Position numbers and translations under genes: made by a program. Shown piece by piece: positions 1 through 7,740 of a DNA stretch of 16,733 nucleotides. This stretch comes from AM-2324 sp042091035 (GTDB lineage Bacteria > Bacteroidota > Bacteroidia > Chitinophagales > Saprospiraceae): positions 1 through 16,733 of the forward strand of contig JBELIG010000055.1 in the NCBI GenBank assembly GCA_042091035.1, written 5' to 3'. The stretch's first letter is position 1. Each line of letters opens with the position of its first letter. The notes below the pieces were generated by a model. That model did not search any database and was not told the DNA's origin. It saw nothing but the letters and a program-made list of their open reading frames with translations.

Positions 1-803
1 TTAACGGAGAACACTGTAAACTGGTGTAGTTTTTTGAATTCGTCCATTAGTGGTTCTGGTGCAATACAGTAGCCCATTTTCCATCCAGTGATATGAAAGG
101 TCTTTCCAAATGAATAACAAACAAAACTCCTACTGCGCAATTCGGGTATTTCCAATGCACTGATATGTTTTTGATTGTCAAATACGAGGTGTTCATAAAC
201 TTCGTCGCTTAGGACGAGAAAATTATATTTTTCAGCAAGTCTTGCCAATGTTAAAAGATCCTCTTCTGAGTATGTTGTTCCAGTTGGGTTATGGGGGTTA
301 TTGATTATAAATAGCTTGGTTTGTTCAGACATCAGCTCTTCGATGTCCTGCCAATTGATTCTGTATGCAGGGCCTTTTAGAGCATAAGAGATTGCTTTTC
401 CTCCATTGGCAATTATGGAGGGCTTATAGGAGTCGTATGCGGGGTCTATGCAAATCACTTCATCGTTTGGCTGGATTACAGTTGATATAGCCGTGTAGAT
501 CGCTTGGGTGGCTCCTGCTGTAATACAGATCTCGGAATCAATATCGATAGAAATATTCCTATGGGTATAGATCTTTTTTTGAATGGCTATCCTCAATGCC
601 TCAATTCCAGCCATAGGGGCGTATTGGTTTTTGCCTTGTTTCATATGTTTTGATACAAGTTCAATCAGCTGTGGATCGCAATCGAAATTTGGAAAACCTT
701 GGGATAGGTTTATGGCATTTGCTTCTCGGGCACGAGCTGACATCTCAGAGAATATGCTTTTCCCAGTATTAGGTAATTTAGAAGAAAAAATATGTGTTGC
801 CAT
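1..803 (-). CDS. Methionine/kynurenine-type PLP aminotransferase, 3' end cut off by window
   Basis: This is a fold-type I, class I/II aminotransferase, cytosolic, that transfers the amino group of an amino acid to a 2-oxo acid using PLP. I translated the minus strand from the ATG at 801-803, which opens MATHIFSSKLPNTGKSIFSE and gives about 267 residues before the window edge; the family is usually about 380 long. Visible motifs are LSQGFPNF near residue 40, ITAGATQAI (cofactor phosphate region), NNPHNPTGT (residues about 160-170), the DEVYEHLVFD stretch, and the Schiff-base lysine K234 in SFGKTFHITGWKMGY. The GKTFHITGWK form and the final HQFTVFSV fit the YbdL methionine aminotransferase branch, which also contains kynurenine/glutamine transaminases. 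The substrate cannot be fixed from sequence. It is transcribed away from the tRNA, and I found no convincing promoter in the 147 bases upstream. Confidence 0.9.
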   Translation of the reverse strand, partial: MATHIFSSKLPNTGKSIFSEMSARAREANAINLSQGFPNFDCDPQLIELVSKHMKQGKNQYAPMAGIEALRIAIQKKIYTHRNISIDIDSEICITAGATQAIYTAISTVIQPNDEVICIDPAYDSYKPSIIANGGKAISYALKGPAYRINWQDIEELMSEQTKLFIINNPHNPTGTTYSEEDLLTLARLAEKYNFLVLSDEVYEHLVFDNQKHISALEIPELRSRSFVCYSFGKTFHITGWKMGYCIAPEPLMDEFKKLHQFTVFSV

Positions 804-881
804 AATTGTTTGTTGTTAAGAGCGTTAAGGCTATTGCTTTGCTTTTTTTTTAAAGACCAAGATTAAAATCTAAAAAATAGC

Positions 882-912
882 TTGTAATTAAAAATTATTC
901 CTTCTATATTTG
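882..912 (+). promoter_or_regulatory. Bacteroidota-type promoter of tRNA-Phe
   Basis: TTG at 882-884 and TATATTTG at 905-912 are separated by 20 bases. This matches the TTG-N17-23-TAnnTTTG consensus of the Bacteroidota housekeeping sigma factor exactly. It would start transcription near 919, about 30 bases before the mature tRNA. Confidence 0.7.
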
Positions 913-950
913 CCACCGCTAACGAAGGTTAGTGGTCTTGAAAAAGAGGA

Positions 951-1023
951 GGTGCGGTAGCTCAGTTGGTAGAGCAATGGACTGAAAATTCATGAGTCGG
1001 CGGTTCAAGTCCGCCTCGCACCA
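951..1023 (+). tRNA. tRNA-Phe (anticodon GAA)
   Basis: The 73 bases fold into a full cloverleaf. The acceptor stem is GGTGCGG/TCGCACC with one G-U pair, the D stem is GCTC/GAGC, the anticodon stem is ATGGA/TTCAT with loop CTGAAAA, and the T stem is GGCGG/CCGCC around TTCAAGT. The loop places GAA at positions 34-36, which reads phenylalanine codons. The discriminator base is A and the 3' CCA is not encoded. It is a single-gene unit with its own promoter and terminator. Confidence 0.97.
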
Positions 1024-1025
1024 CT

Positions 1026-1055
1026 AAAAGCCTGGAATTTATTCCGGGCTTTTTT
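1026..1055 (+). terminator. Rho-independent terminator after tRNA-Phe
   Basis: AAAAGCCTGGAA (1026-1037) pairs with TTCCGGGCTTTT (1042-1053) around a TTTA loop, with one T-G pair, and runs into a T tract broken once by G. It begins two bases after the tRNA and separates it from kynureninase. Confidence 0.85.
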
Positions 1056-1138
1056 GTTTTATACTTCCCCATATTGATATCCTCAATATTTTTAGAATTG
1101 CTTACCTTGTAGCTCACAATCAGAAAAAGAATTTGGAC

Positions 1139-2413
1139 ATGGAATATGGAACGCTTGAGCATGCAAAAATGCTTGATCAACAAGATGAACTTTCAATATA
1201 TAGATCTAGATATCATTTTCCGAAACACAAGGGTGAAGACTGCTTGTATTTCTGTGGGAATTCTTTGGGCTTGCAGCCTAAATCGACTAAAGCGGCATTG
1301 ATTGCTGAATTAGACCATTGGGCAGCTCATGGGGTTGAAGGACATTTTACCGGAGACAATGCCTGGATGTACTACCACAAGTTACTTACGCCAGCTAGTG
1401 CAAGATTAGTAGGAGCAAGAGATAGCGAGGTAGTAGTGATGAACACATTATCTACGAATTTGCATTTATTGATGGTTTCTTTTTATCGTCCAACGAATAC
1501 GAGATTTAAGATTATTATGGAGGAGCAGGCTTTCCCTTCTGATCAGTATGCGGTAGAAAGTCAGGTGAAGTTTCATGGTTTTGATCCAGAAGATGCTATT
1601 ATAGAAGTTAAGGCTCGGCCGGGAGAAGATTATATTCGTACAGAAGACATAGAGGAAACGATCAAAGCGCATTCAGATAGTGTGGCCTTGGTTTTTTTCA
1701 GTGGTGTAAATTATTATACGGGACAATTCTTTGAAATGGAACGTATCACTGCTTGTGCTCATGATGCCGGTGCCATTGCGGGTTTTGATCTTGCACACGC
1801 TGCTGGAAACGTTGTTATGAATTTACATGATTGGAATGTTGATTTTGCAGCATGGTGTTCATATAAATATTTGAATTCAGGTCCTGGAGGACCAAGTGGT
1901 GTGTTTGTGCATGAAAAGCATGGACAGGATAAAACATTACCACGATTTGCAGGTTGGTGGGGACACGATGAAAAAAGTCGTTTCAAAATGGAAAAAGGTT
2001 TTATTCCAATGGAAGGAGCGCAGGGTTGGCAACTGAGTAATGCACAGGTATTAAGCTTTGCAGCATTGAAATCAAGTATTGAGATCTTTGAAGAGGCAGG
2101 TATTGAAGCTTTACGAGCAAAGAGCCTAAAGCTTACTAGCTATATGGAATCTTTGATCAACGGGATTGAAGGAGGCGACCTTTTTAAGATAATAACGCCA
2201 AGTATTGCTGAGCAAAGAGGTGCTCAATTGAGTATGCTAACACAGGATGGTATAGGTAAAGAATTGTTTGATTATCTTTCTGCGAATGGTGTAATATGTG
2301 ATTGGAGGGAACCTAATGTAATCCGACTAGCAGCAGTTCCTATGTATAATTCCTTTGAGGATGTCTGGAGCTTTGTTGATTTAGTAAAAAGATGGATAAA
2401 GAGAAATCACTAA
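1139..2413 (+). CDS. kynU: Kynureninase
   Basis: This cytosolic PLP enzyme splits L-kynurenine (and 3-hydroxykynurenine) into anthranilate (or 3-hydroxyanthranilate) and alanine, in tryptophan breakdown or the tryptophan route to NAD (EC 3.7.1.3). The protein has 424 residues from the ATG at 1139, normal for the family. Family blocks are YFCGNSLGLQPK near 40, HWAAHGVEGHF near 61-70, VVMNTLSTNLHLLM (phosphate region), PSDQYAVESQ, the cofactor-binding FDLAHAAGN with D217 and H220, and the Schiff-base lysine K243 in SYKYLNSGPGG. RFAGWWGHD and QGWQLSNAQ follow. An in-frame TTG at 1133 would add two residues; I prefer the ATG because the N-terminus then resembles other Bacteroidota kynureninases. 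The gene stands alone. An aminotransferase and a formamidase-family hydrolase lie within a few kilobases but on other transcripts. Confidence 0.95.
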   Translation: MEYGTLEHAKMLDQQDELSIYRSRYHFPKHKGEDCLYFCGNSLGLQPKSTKAALIAELDHWAAHGVEGHFTGDNAWMYYHKLLTPASARLVGARDSEVVVMNTLSTNLHLLMVSFYRPTNTRFKIIMEEQAFPSDQYAVESQVKFHGFDPEDAIIEVKARPGEDYIRTEDIEETIKAHSDSVALVFFSGVNYYTGQFFEMERITACAHDAGAIAGFDLAHAAGNVVMNLHDWNVDFAAWCSYKYLNSGPGGPSGVFVHEKHGQDKTLPRFAGWWGHDEKSRFKMEKGFIPMEGAQGWQLSNAQVLSFAALKSSIEIFEEAGIEALRAKSLKLTSYMESLINGIEGGDLFKIITPSIAEQRGAQLSMLTQDGIGKELFDYLSANGVICDWREPNVIRLAAVPMYNSFEDVWSFVDLVKRWIKRNH

Positions 2414-2456
2414 TTTCTATAACTATTGATTGTAAATTCCTTATAAATTTGTATAA

Positions 2457-2487
2457 TTGTTATTAATGATTAGACATAATCTATTTG
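2457..2487 (+). promoter_or_regulatory. Possible promoter of the ECF sigma gene
   Basis: TTG at 2457-2459 is followed after 20 bases by TCTATTTG at 2480-2487. This matches TAnnTTTG with one mismatch (C for the conserved A). The predicted start, near 2494, leaves a leader of about 40 bases. The region is AT-rich, so a chance match is possible. Confidence 0.4.
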
Positions 2488-2534
2488 TTGTTCCATTATA
2501 AGTACATTATTCTCGCAGCCAATTTGTAAGATCG

Positions 2535-3083
2535 ATGAAGGACAAAAAAGCAAAAATTTTCACAGAGGAATTTTTTCCGCAGATTGAAGCGCTAAATAAC
2601 TTTGCCTATCATCTGACTTACAATCAGTCTGATGCCGAAGATTTGGTTCAGGAAACTTTTTTGAAAGCTTATCGGTTTATTGATAAGTACGACGAGGGGA
2701 CCAATGCAAAAGCCTGGTTATTTAGGATTCTTAAGAATGCCTTTATTAACGAGTATCGCAAGAAATCAAAGGCTCCTCAAGCCGTAGACATCGACCAAGC
2801 AAATCTCCTCAAAGACGAAGACGAAAAAGCGTTTAAAGGTTTTCATGACCTGCGTGAAGAAATGTTCCAAAACATGATGGGTGACGAAATTACCAACGCC
2901 ATCAATACACTACAGGAAGATTTCAGGACAGTTATTTTACTTTGTGATGTGGAAGACTTTACTTACGAAGAAATTGCCACAATACTGGAAATACCGATTG
3001 GTACTGTTCGATCTAGATTGCACAGAGCCAGAAACTTACTGAGAGAAAAGCTAAGAAATTATGCTAGTTCTAAAGGTTATTGA
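2535..3083 (+). CDS. ECF-type RNA polymerase sigma factor
   Basis: This is an extracytoplasmic-function sigma-70 factor that directs RNA polymerase to a subset of promoters. The 182 residues hold region 2 at about 20-80, with DAEDLVQETF (33-42) and the -10-binding part ending in WLFRILKNAFINEYRKKSK. Region 4 is at about 118-172, with a helix-turn-helix in FTYEEIATILEIPIGTVRSRLHRAR. A 40-residue acidic linker joins them, and there is no region 1.1 or 3, as expected for ECF. The start ATG at 2535 has no alternative nearby. A small gene that resembles a degenerate anti-sigma factor follows 106 bases downstream on the same strand, the usual place for the regulator of an ECF factor. The stimulus cannot be read from the sequence. 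Confidence 0.93.
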   Translation: MKDKKAKIFTEEFFPQIEALNNFAYHLTYNQSDAEDLVQETFLKAYRFIDKYDEGTNAKAWLFRILKNAFINEYRKKSKAPQAVDIDQANLLKDEDEKAFKGFHDLREEMFQNMMGDEITNAINTLQEDFRTVILLCDVEDFTYEEIATILEIPIGTVRSRLHRARNLLREKLRNYASSKGY

Positions 3084-3189
3084 ATGATTAATTTTAATGT
3101 TTGAAAATATCCTACCCCCCCAAACGGTATGATGTTTCGGTTTTTTGCTAAGTGCAATTAGCTGTAAATCAAGCTAAAACTCTTTGATT

Positions 3190-3429
3190 ATGTCTAATTT
3201 AAAGAAAAAGGCAAGTGAATTTGAAAATAAATTCATTTCCTCCTCACTCGAAAAACGATTGTCTTCTGATGCTAAGCAAGAGTTAGCGGAAGAATTAAAA
3301 ACCAATCCTGAGTATTTTAAGCGATTAGAAAACGATGAAGATTTTCAATTGTTTATAAGAAGTAAGTTTAAAAGAAAAGAAGTTTCTCCTGCTTTAGTAG
3401 ATTCTATAAAGTCTAAAATCGGGTTTTAA
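3190..3429 (+). CDS. Small protein, candidate zinc-less anti-sigma factor
   Basis: This protein of 79 residues, soluble, charged and without cysteine or histidine, lies directly after the ECF sigma gene. I do not recognise a named family with certainty. Its middle, ELAEELKTNPEYFKRL (31-46), can be laid on the zinc-binding anti-sigma (ZAS) motif H-x3-C-x2-C with exact spacing: E35, N39 and Y42 stand where H, C and C would be, and the P after the first cysteine position is kept. The segment after it, DFQLFIRSKF followed by VSPALVDSIKSKI, resembles the helix and C-terminal tail of RsrA-like proteins. I infer an anti-sigma factor that has lost zinc. I used the ATG at 3190; an in-frame TTG at 3184 would add two residues. 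A strong terminator follows. Confidence 0.6.
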   Translation: MSNLKKKASEFENKFISSSLEKRLSSDAKQELAEELKTNPEYFKRLENDEDFQLFIRSKFKRKEVSPALVDSIKSKIGF

Positions 3430-3445
3430 TTCTTTCTTACAATAA

Positions 3446-3478
3446 AAAAAAGCTTGATCATTTTGATCAAGCTTTTTT
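3446..3478. terminator. Bidirectional rho-independent terminator
   Basis: GCTTGATCA (3452-3460) and TGATCAAGC (3464-3472) pair perfectly around a TTT loop. Six As on the left and six Ts on the right allow it to work on both strands. It sits between the convergent sigma/anti-sigma pair and the nfu gene. Confidence 0.9.
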
Positions 3479-3480
3479 AT

Positions 3481-4095
3481 TTAACCCATTTCAGAAACCA
3501 CTTCCGTGACCTGAGGGACCATTCGTTTTAGCATTCCTTCAATGCCTGACTTGAGTGTTACTGTTGCAGAAGGGCAACCACTACAAGATCCTTGAAGAAT
3601 TACACTAACTATTCCTTTATCAAAAGACTTGAATTCTATATTACCTCCATCCATCTCTACAGCTGGACGCACATAAGTATTGATTAATTCTTTGATTTTT
3701 ACTACAATCGCTTTATCCTCATCTGAATACACAATGTCAGATTGCTGCATTTCCATTTCAGAAATTGCTTCTTGATAACCTTCCTTAACGACTTCCTTTC
3801 CTGACTCTAGATATTCTTTGATGAAGGTTTTAAGATCCATCATAATGTCATCCCAAGAGTAGTTTAATTCTTTAGTAACTGTAACAAAGTTGTTACAGAT
3901 ATAAACTCCTTTTACAAAAGGCTTTTCGAATAGTACTGAGGCCAAAGCTGACCATTCTTTAGCTAATTCTTCTGTTTTAAAATCAGCCGTACCTTTAAAA
4001 TTCATTCTGTTTGTAACGAACTTAAGAGACTCCGGATTTGGAGTTTGTTCGGTGTAAAGCATTATAGGTTGCTGATTTACAGATTTATTTTCCAT
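3481..4095 (-). CDS. Nfu-type iron-sulfur cluster carrier (Nfu_N plus NifU domains)
   Basis: This cytosolic scaffold/carrier binds a [4Fe-4S] cluster between two subunits and passes it to target enzymes. The 204 residues hold an N-terminal Nfu_N domain (about 13-100, beginning MLYTEQTPNPESLKFVTN) and a C-terminal NifU-like domain (about 125-204) with VRPAVEMDGGNIEF and the cluster ligands C171 and C174 in GSCSGCPSATVTLKSGIE. This two-domain layout is like mitochondrial NFU1 and common in Bacteroidota. It differs from Escherichia coli NfuA, whose N-terminal domain is A-type. The start ATG at 4093-4095 is the only good choice. The gene stands alone between a shared terminator and a promoter candidate on its own strand. 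Confidence 0.93.
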   Translation of the reverse strand: MENKSVNQQPIMLYTEQTPNPESLKFVTNRMNFKGTADFKTEELAKEWSALASVLFEKPFVKGVYICNNFVTVTKELNYSWDDIMMDLKTFIKEYLESGKEVVKEGYQEAISEMEMQQSDIVYSDEDKAIVVKIKELINTYVRPAVEMDGGNIEFKSFDKGIVSVILQGSCSGCPSATVTLKSGIEGMLKRMVPQVTEVVSEMG

Positions 4096-4124
4096 TTTAT
4101 CTACTATATTTTAAGTGTACAGGT

Positions 4125-4132
4125 CAAAGGTA
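4125..4132 (-). promoter_or_regulatory. Possible -7 promoter element of nfu
   Basis: Read on the minus strand, TACCTTTG matches TAnnTTTG exactly and lies about 30 bases before the nfu start codon, giving a short leader. The nearest upstream TTG is 26 bases away, beyond the usual 17-23, so the -33 element is weak or missing. Confidence 0.4.
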
Positions 4133-4275
4133 ACACATTTTGGCATTACATTGTTTTTCAAAGATGTAAACAAAAAAAATGTAACTTATTTTTACAGAAA
4201 GGCAACATTGATAAAATTATGTTTTTATTTTGCAGCTGTCGATTTTGATCTATCTACATGGATTATTTTTTTTAA

Positions 4276-5715
4276 ATGAAAGACAGATATATTGACTTGA
4301 TTGAGCAATCCTTTTATTTTCCGCAGGAAGGATTTGCAATTGAGGATGACAATTTAGTTTTTAATGGTGTTCCATTAAAATACCTTATCGAAAAGTATGG
4401 AGCTCCTTTAAAGCTCACCTATTTACCTAAAATTGGTGAACAAATCGAGCGTGCCAGAGCCTTCTTTTCACGCGCTTTTACTGATCTTAATTATAATGGA
4501 AAACATCGTTATTGTTATGTCACGAAAAGTTGCCATTTTCATTTTGTCCTTAATGAAGTTCTAAAATACAATGTTGATCTGGAGACTTCCTCTGAATATG
4601 ATCTTGATCTTATTGAGGCCCTTTATAAGGAGAGAAAGCTTGATAAATCAATCACCATTATCAATAATGGATTTAAAACAGATACATACACAAGGCGCAT
4701 AAGTAATCTAATAAACAACGGGTTTAAGAATGTTATCCCCGTTTTAGATAATATTGAAGAGATTGAAAAATATGAGCAGTATGTTCACGCGGATACCTGT
4801 AAGATTGGTATTCGAGTAGCAACAGAGGAAGAACCAAATTTTTCATTTTATACATCTAGGTTAGGTATTCGTAATTCTAAGGTTCTAGACTTTTATAGAA
4901 CTCGTTTGGCTAATAGTACAAAGTTTAAGCTTGAGATGCTGCACTTTTTTGTAGATACTGGCATCAAGGATAGCATGTATTATTGGGGTGAGCTGAAGAA
5001 AGGAGTTAAGCTTTATTGTTCATTGAAGAAGCTTTGCCCAAGTCTGAACTCTATCAATATTGGTGGAGGACTTCCTATTCGAAATTCTTTGAGTTTTGAG
5101 TTTGATTATGAATATATGATCCGGGAGATTGTAGATCTTATCAAGCGGGAGTGTGAGCAAGAGGGTGTTGAGGCTCCAGATATATTCACTGAGTTTGGAA
5201 AGTATACGGTTGGTGAATCTGGGGCGATGATCTATTCAGTACTTGCAAAGAAGCAGCAGAATGATGCTGAGCTTTGGTATATGATTGACAATTCTATTAT
5301 GAATTCATTGCCGGATACTTGGGGGATGAATGAGAAATTTATTTTGCTTCCAGTAAATAAATGGAAGAATCGCTACACGCGCGTCAATATTGGCGGCCTC
5401 ACCTGTGATAATTCGGATTACTATAATTCTGAGGATCATCAAGCGCAGGTATATCTTCCAATGATAGATGATCAAGATACTGAACCGCTTTATATTGGGT
5501 TCTTTCATACGGGTGCTTATCAAGATGCTGTTTCTGGTTATGGGGGTATACAGCATTGTCTGATTCCTTCACCTAAGCATGTACTTGTTTATAGAAATGC
5601 AGACGGTGAATTAGTGGATACCGTTTATAAGGAATCTCAAGCGTCAAAAGCTATGCTTAGGATCCTCGGTTATGATGTAGATGGTGAAACAGATTTAAAT
5701 GTAATGGAGGACTAA
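4276..5715 (+). CDS. Arginine decarboxylase (PLP fold type III, Bacteroidota type)
   Basis: This protein likely converts arginine to agmatine as the first step of putrescine/spermidine synthesis (EC 4.1.1.19). The 479 residues form an alanine-racemase-like PLP barrel followed by a beta domain. Visible are the Schiff-base lysine K84 in YCYVTKSCHFHF, ETSSEYDLDL, the glycine loop NIGGGLP (261-267), EFGKYTVGESG (about 306-316), the C-terminal catalytic cysteine C377 in GGLTCDNSDYY, and GAYQDAVSGYGG (413-424) near the cofactor. It is shorter than the 630-660-residue SpeA of Escherichia coli but matches the shorter biosynthetic form common in Bacteroidota. Related ornithine and diaminopimelate decarboxylases share the fold, so arginine as substrate rests on overall resemblance. 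Its stop overlaps the stop of the convergent cyclase gene, leaving no space for a terminator. Confidence 0.85.
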   Translation: MKDRYIDLIEQSFYFPQEGFAIEDDNLVFNGVPLKYLIEKYGAPLKLTYLPKIGEQIERARAFFSRAFTDLNYNGKHRYCYVTKSCHFHFVLNEVLKYNVDLETSSEYDLDLIEALYKERKLDKSITIINNGFKTDTYTRRISNLINNGFKNVIPVLDNIEEIEKYEQYVHADTCKIGIRVATEEEPNFSFYTSRLGIRNSKVLDFYRTRLANSTKFKLEMLHFFVDTGIKDSMYYWGELKKGVKLYCSLKKLCPSLNSINIGGGLPIRNSLSFEFDYEYMIREIVDLIKRECEQEGVEAPDIFTEFGKYTVGESGAMIYSVLAKKQQNDAELWYMIDNSIMNSLPDTWGMNEKFILLPVNKWKNRYTRVNIGGLTCDNSDYYNSEDHQAQVYLPMIDDQDTEPLYIGFFHTGAYQDAVSGYGGIQHCLIPSPKHVLVYRNADGELVDTVYKESQASKAMLRILGYDVDGETDLNVMED

Positions 5716-6476
5716 TTGATTAATGGGTAGAGTATAGGTTTGCTAGGACTTGCATCCATTTCAAAGGCAGCAATTTGTATGTTGAGTAGATACATTCCGT
5801 CTTTTATTGTGTTTTCCACATAGATGAGTTCAGTAACCGTGCATGCCGTTCTAGCTGTGGTGATATCTTTCCAATAATTCCAAAACGTATTATGCGCCTC
5901 AAGTTTGCCACCATCTTCTTCTCTGTCCAAAGATGGAATGTCAACAAGCAGGTGCTCAATCTTTCTTTGGACAATATATTCCATAGCTTCTTTGGTGAAG
6001 TAGCAGGGGTTTGTGCCTGAATAAACCTGTTTTTTCTTTGCAGATTCATTCGGTGTTGTTCTTATTATAAGTGCTGGACAATATTCGATGCCTTCCATGG
6101 CCATTTCAAGAGTTTGTAGTCCAATCACTCGATCCCCATTATCTAATTTTTGAGGAATTACTGTAATCAACTGAGCTGGGAAATGGAATTTTCTGAGCAC
6201 TTGATTAATGTTGAATACTTCTTTACTAATATGACCAATACATTCAGTATGTGTTCCGTTCCCATGTGGGTTAATACGTACATTCTTGAAGTTAACTAAT
6301 CCACCTTCTTCAATGGAGCCAATGAACTGGTCTGTTCGCACTGGGCTAATTTCAAATGGTGGGGCCCAGAAACAATTTACCTGTCTATCGCCATGTGCTA
6401 AAGGTATTGAAAGATCTAGGCCTTGGTCTAGGTCGACTTGGTAAGTAGTTTCATTATAGCTGAACTGAATTAGCAT
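5712..6476 (-). CDS. Cyclase-family (kynurenine-formamidase-like) metal-dependent hydrolase
   Basis: This protein belongs to the cyclase/KynB fold, whose members use a metal ion to hydrolyse amides or lactams such as N-formylkynurenine. The 254 residues include NPHGNGTHTECIGH (69-82), which aligns with the family metal site HxGTHxDxPxH: H71 and H76 are kept, E78 stands for the aspartate, the proline is absent, and H82 matches the final histidine. Near the C-terminus, HLLVDIPSLDREEDGGKLEAH is a second family block. No signal peptide is visible. The start ATG at 6474-6476 is clear. The last codon and stop overlap the end of the arginine decarboxylase gene on the opposite strand. A true kynurenine formamidase role is possible because kynureninase lies nearby, but the altered motif warns against assuming it. 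Confidence 0.75.
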   Translation of the reverse strand: MLIQFSYNETTYQVDLDQGLDLSIPLAHGDRQVNCFWAPPFEISPVRTDQFIGSIEEGGLVNFKNVRINPHGNGTHTECIGHISKEVFNINQVLRKFHFPAQLITVIPQKLDNGDRVIGLQTLEMAMEGIEYCPALIIRTTPNESAKKKQVYSGTNPCYFTKEAMEYIVQRKIEHLLVDIPSLDREEDGGKLEAHNTFWNYWKDITTARTACTVTELIYVENTIKDGMYLLNIQIAAFEMDASPSKPILYPLIN

Positions 6477-6566
6477 AGCATATTAATTTCTGTCAAAATA
6501 AGCAATTGCTAGGAGGAACTTTATTTCTTCAAAAGCTTATTTTTAGGATGAGGACTTAATTTAACA

Positions 6567-7691
6567 TTGAAAAATACAGCCTTGATACCTAATATACTGA
6601 TTTCCTTTTTGATACTCTGTTTTGTGATCCAACTTTACTTTTGGCTGAACTTTTTGTTTTCACGGAAAAGTGAAATGCTTGTGGCAAACAAAAAAAGTAC
6701 ACAGGATTCCAGGGTGTCGGTAATCGTTACAATAAAAAATAATACCCAAGGATTTAAGCGTACTCTGCCATATCTGACTAATCAAAATTATTCTAATTAT
6801 GAATTGATAATAGTAGATGATGGATCGAATGAGGCGGAGTTTATCGCCTTACAGAGCTTTGTGGAGGAATATGGAAGTATTAGACTCATTCGCAATGAAA
6901 ATGCTACCGTAAATTCTGGAAAGCGCTCAGCCTTGCTCCTAGGTATAGCAGCTTCAAGCGGTGAGTTTCTATTGTTTACCGATTCTGATTGTATGCCAGG
7001 TTCTTCCAAATGGATTAGTTTAATGATGGAAGGGGTACACAGTCCAGCGATAGATATTGTACTAGGTATTAGTCCTTATACAAAGGATGCAGGGCTTTTG
7101 AATCGCATTATTTTATTCGAAACTTTACAGTCTGCTAGTTTAATGATAGGATTCCTGGAGATGGGTAATCCATACATGGGATTAGGTCGAAATTTACTTT
7201 TACGTCGGCTTGCTCTCCTTGAATCAAAAGCACTTGAATACGAACCTTTAATTTCTGGAGATGATGATCTGACTGTAAATCGATTAGCAACTTCCAGAAA
7301 TACAAGTTGGGTCAAGGGTCAAGATTCATACGTTTTTACTACTAACACCAAAGATTTTCGGGGCTATATGCATCAAAAAAGGCGCCACTTTAGTGCGGGT
7401 AAATATTATAAATTATCGGACAAGCGTAGACTCGGATTGCTTGCATTGAGTCATTCAGCATTTATTTTAGTGACGATCTTAATTATGCTATTCTTTCCTG
7501 CCTATGCAACCCTGAGTCTGCTATTATTTTTAATTAGATCGATTGTTGTAGTGGGGGTACTTGACCGTAATAGCAAATATTTTTCTATGCCTGTTGGATG
7601 GTGTTGGATTTTTATTTTTGACCTACTCTTACCCATTTATTATTTAGTGTTCTCTGCAAATATCTTTTTTAAAGATATTAAGCGTTGGTAG
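6567..7691 (+). CDS. Membrane-anchored GT2 family glycosyltransferase
   Basis: This protein probably transfers a sugar from a nucleotide sugar on the cytoplasmic face of the inner membrane. The 374 residues start with a membrane span (about 7-32). A GT-A domain follows with VSVIVTIKNN (50-59), VDDGS with D84-D85, the DxD motif in TDSDC (D139, D141), SGDDD (230-234, probable catalytic acid) and QKRRHFSAG (270-278), which resembles the Q-x-x-R-W motif of processive enzymes. Hydrophobic segments at about 290-310, 315-332 and 345-366 are probable further spans. The start is TTG at 6567: the first in-frame ATG encodes residue 37 and would remove the anchor, and a stop lies at 6549-6551. Acceptor and sugar are unknown. 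A DUF2851 gene follows 49 bases downstream, probably on the same transcript. Confidence 0.88.
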   Translation: MKNTALIPNILISFLILCFVIQLYFWLNFLFSRKSEMLVANKKSTQDSRVSVIVTIKNNTQGFKRTLPYLTNQNYSNYELIIVDDGSNEAEFIALQSFVEEYGSIRLIRNENATVNSGKRSALLLGIAASSGEFLLFTDSDCMPGSSKWISLMMEGVHSPAIDIVLGISPYTKDAGLLNRIILFETLQSASLMIGFLEMGNPYMGLGRNLLLRRLALLESKALEYEPLISGDDDLTVNRLATSRNTSWVKGQDSYVFTTNTKDFRGYMHQKRRHFSAGKYYKLSDKRRLGLLALSHSAFILVTILIMLFFPAYATLSLLLFLIRSIVVVGVLDRNSKYFSMPVGWCWIFIFDLLLPIYYLVFSANIFFKDIKRW

Positions 7692-7740
7692 ATGCTTGCT
7701 TTCTTGTTTTGCGATTATCAAATAGGACTTTTGATTAAAA

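Noticed and set aside
3110..3150. Possible hairpin between sigma and anti-sigma genes (AAACGG...CGGTTT)
   Set aside because: The arms mismatch after four base pairs, so it is not a stable stem.
4208..4232. Possible promoter of the arginine decarboxylase gene (TTG, then TTATTTTG)
   Set aside because: The spacer is only 14 bases and the -7 element is imperfect.
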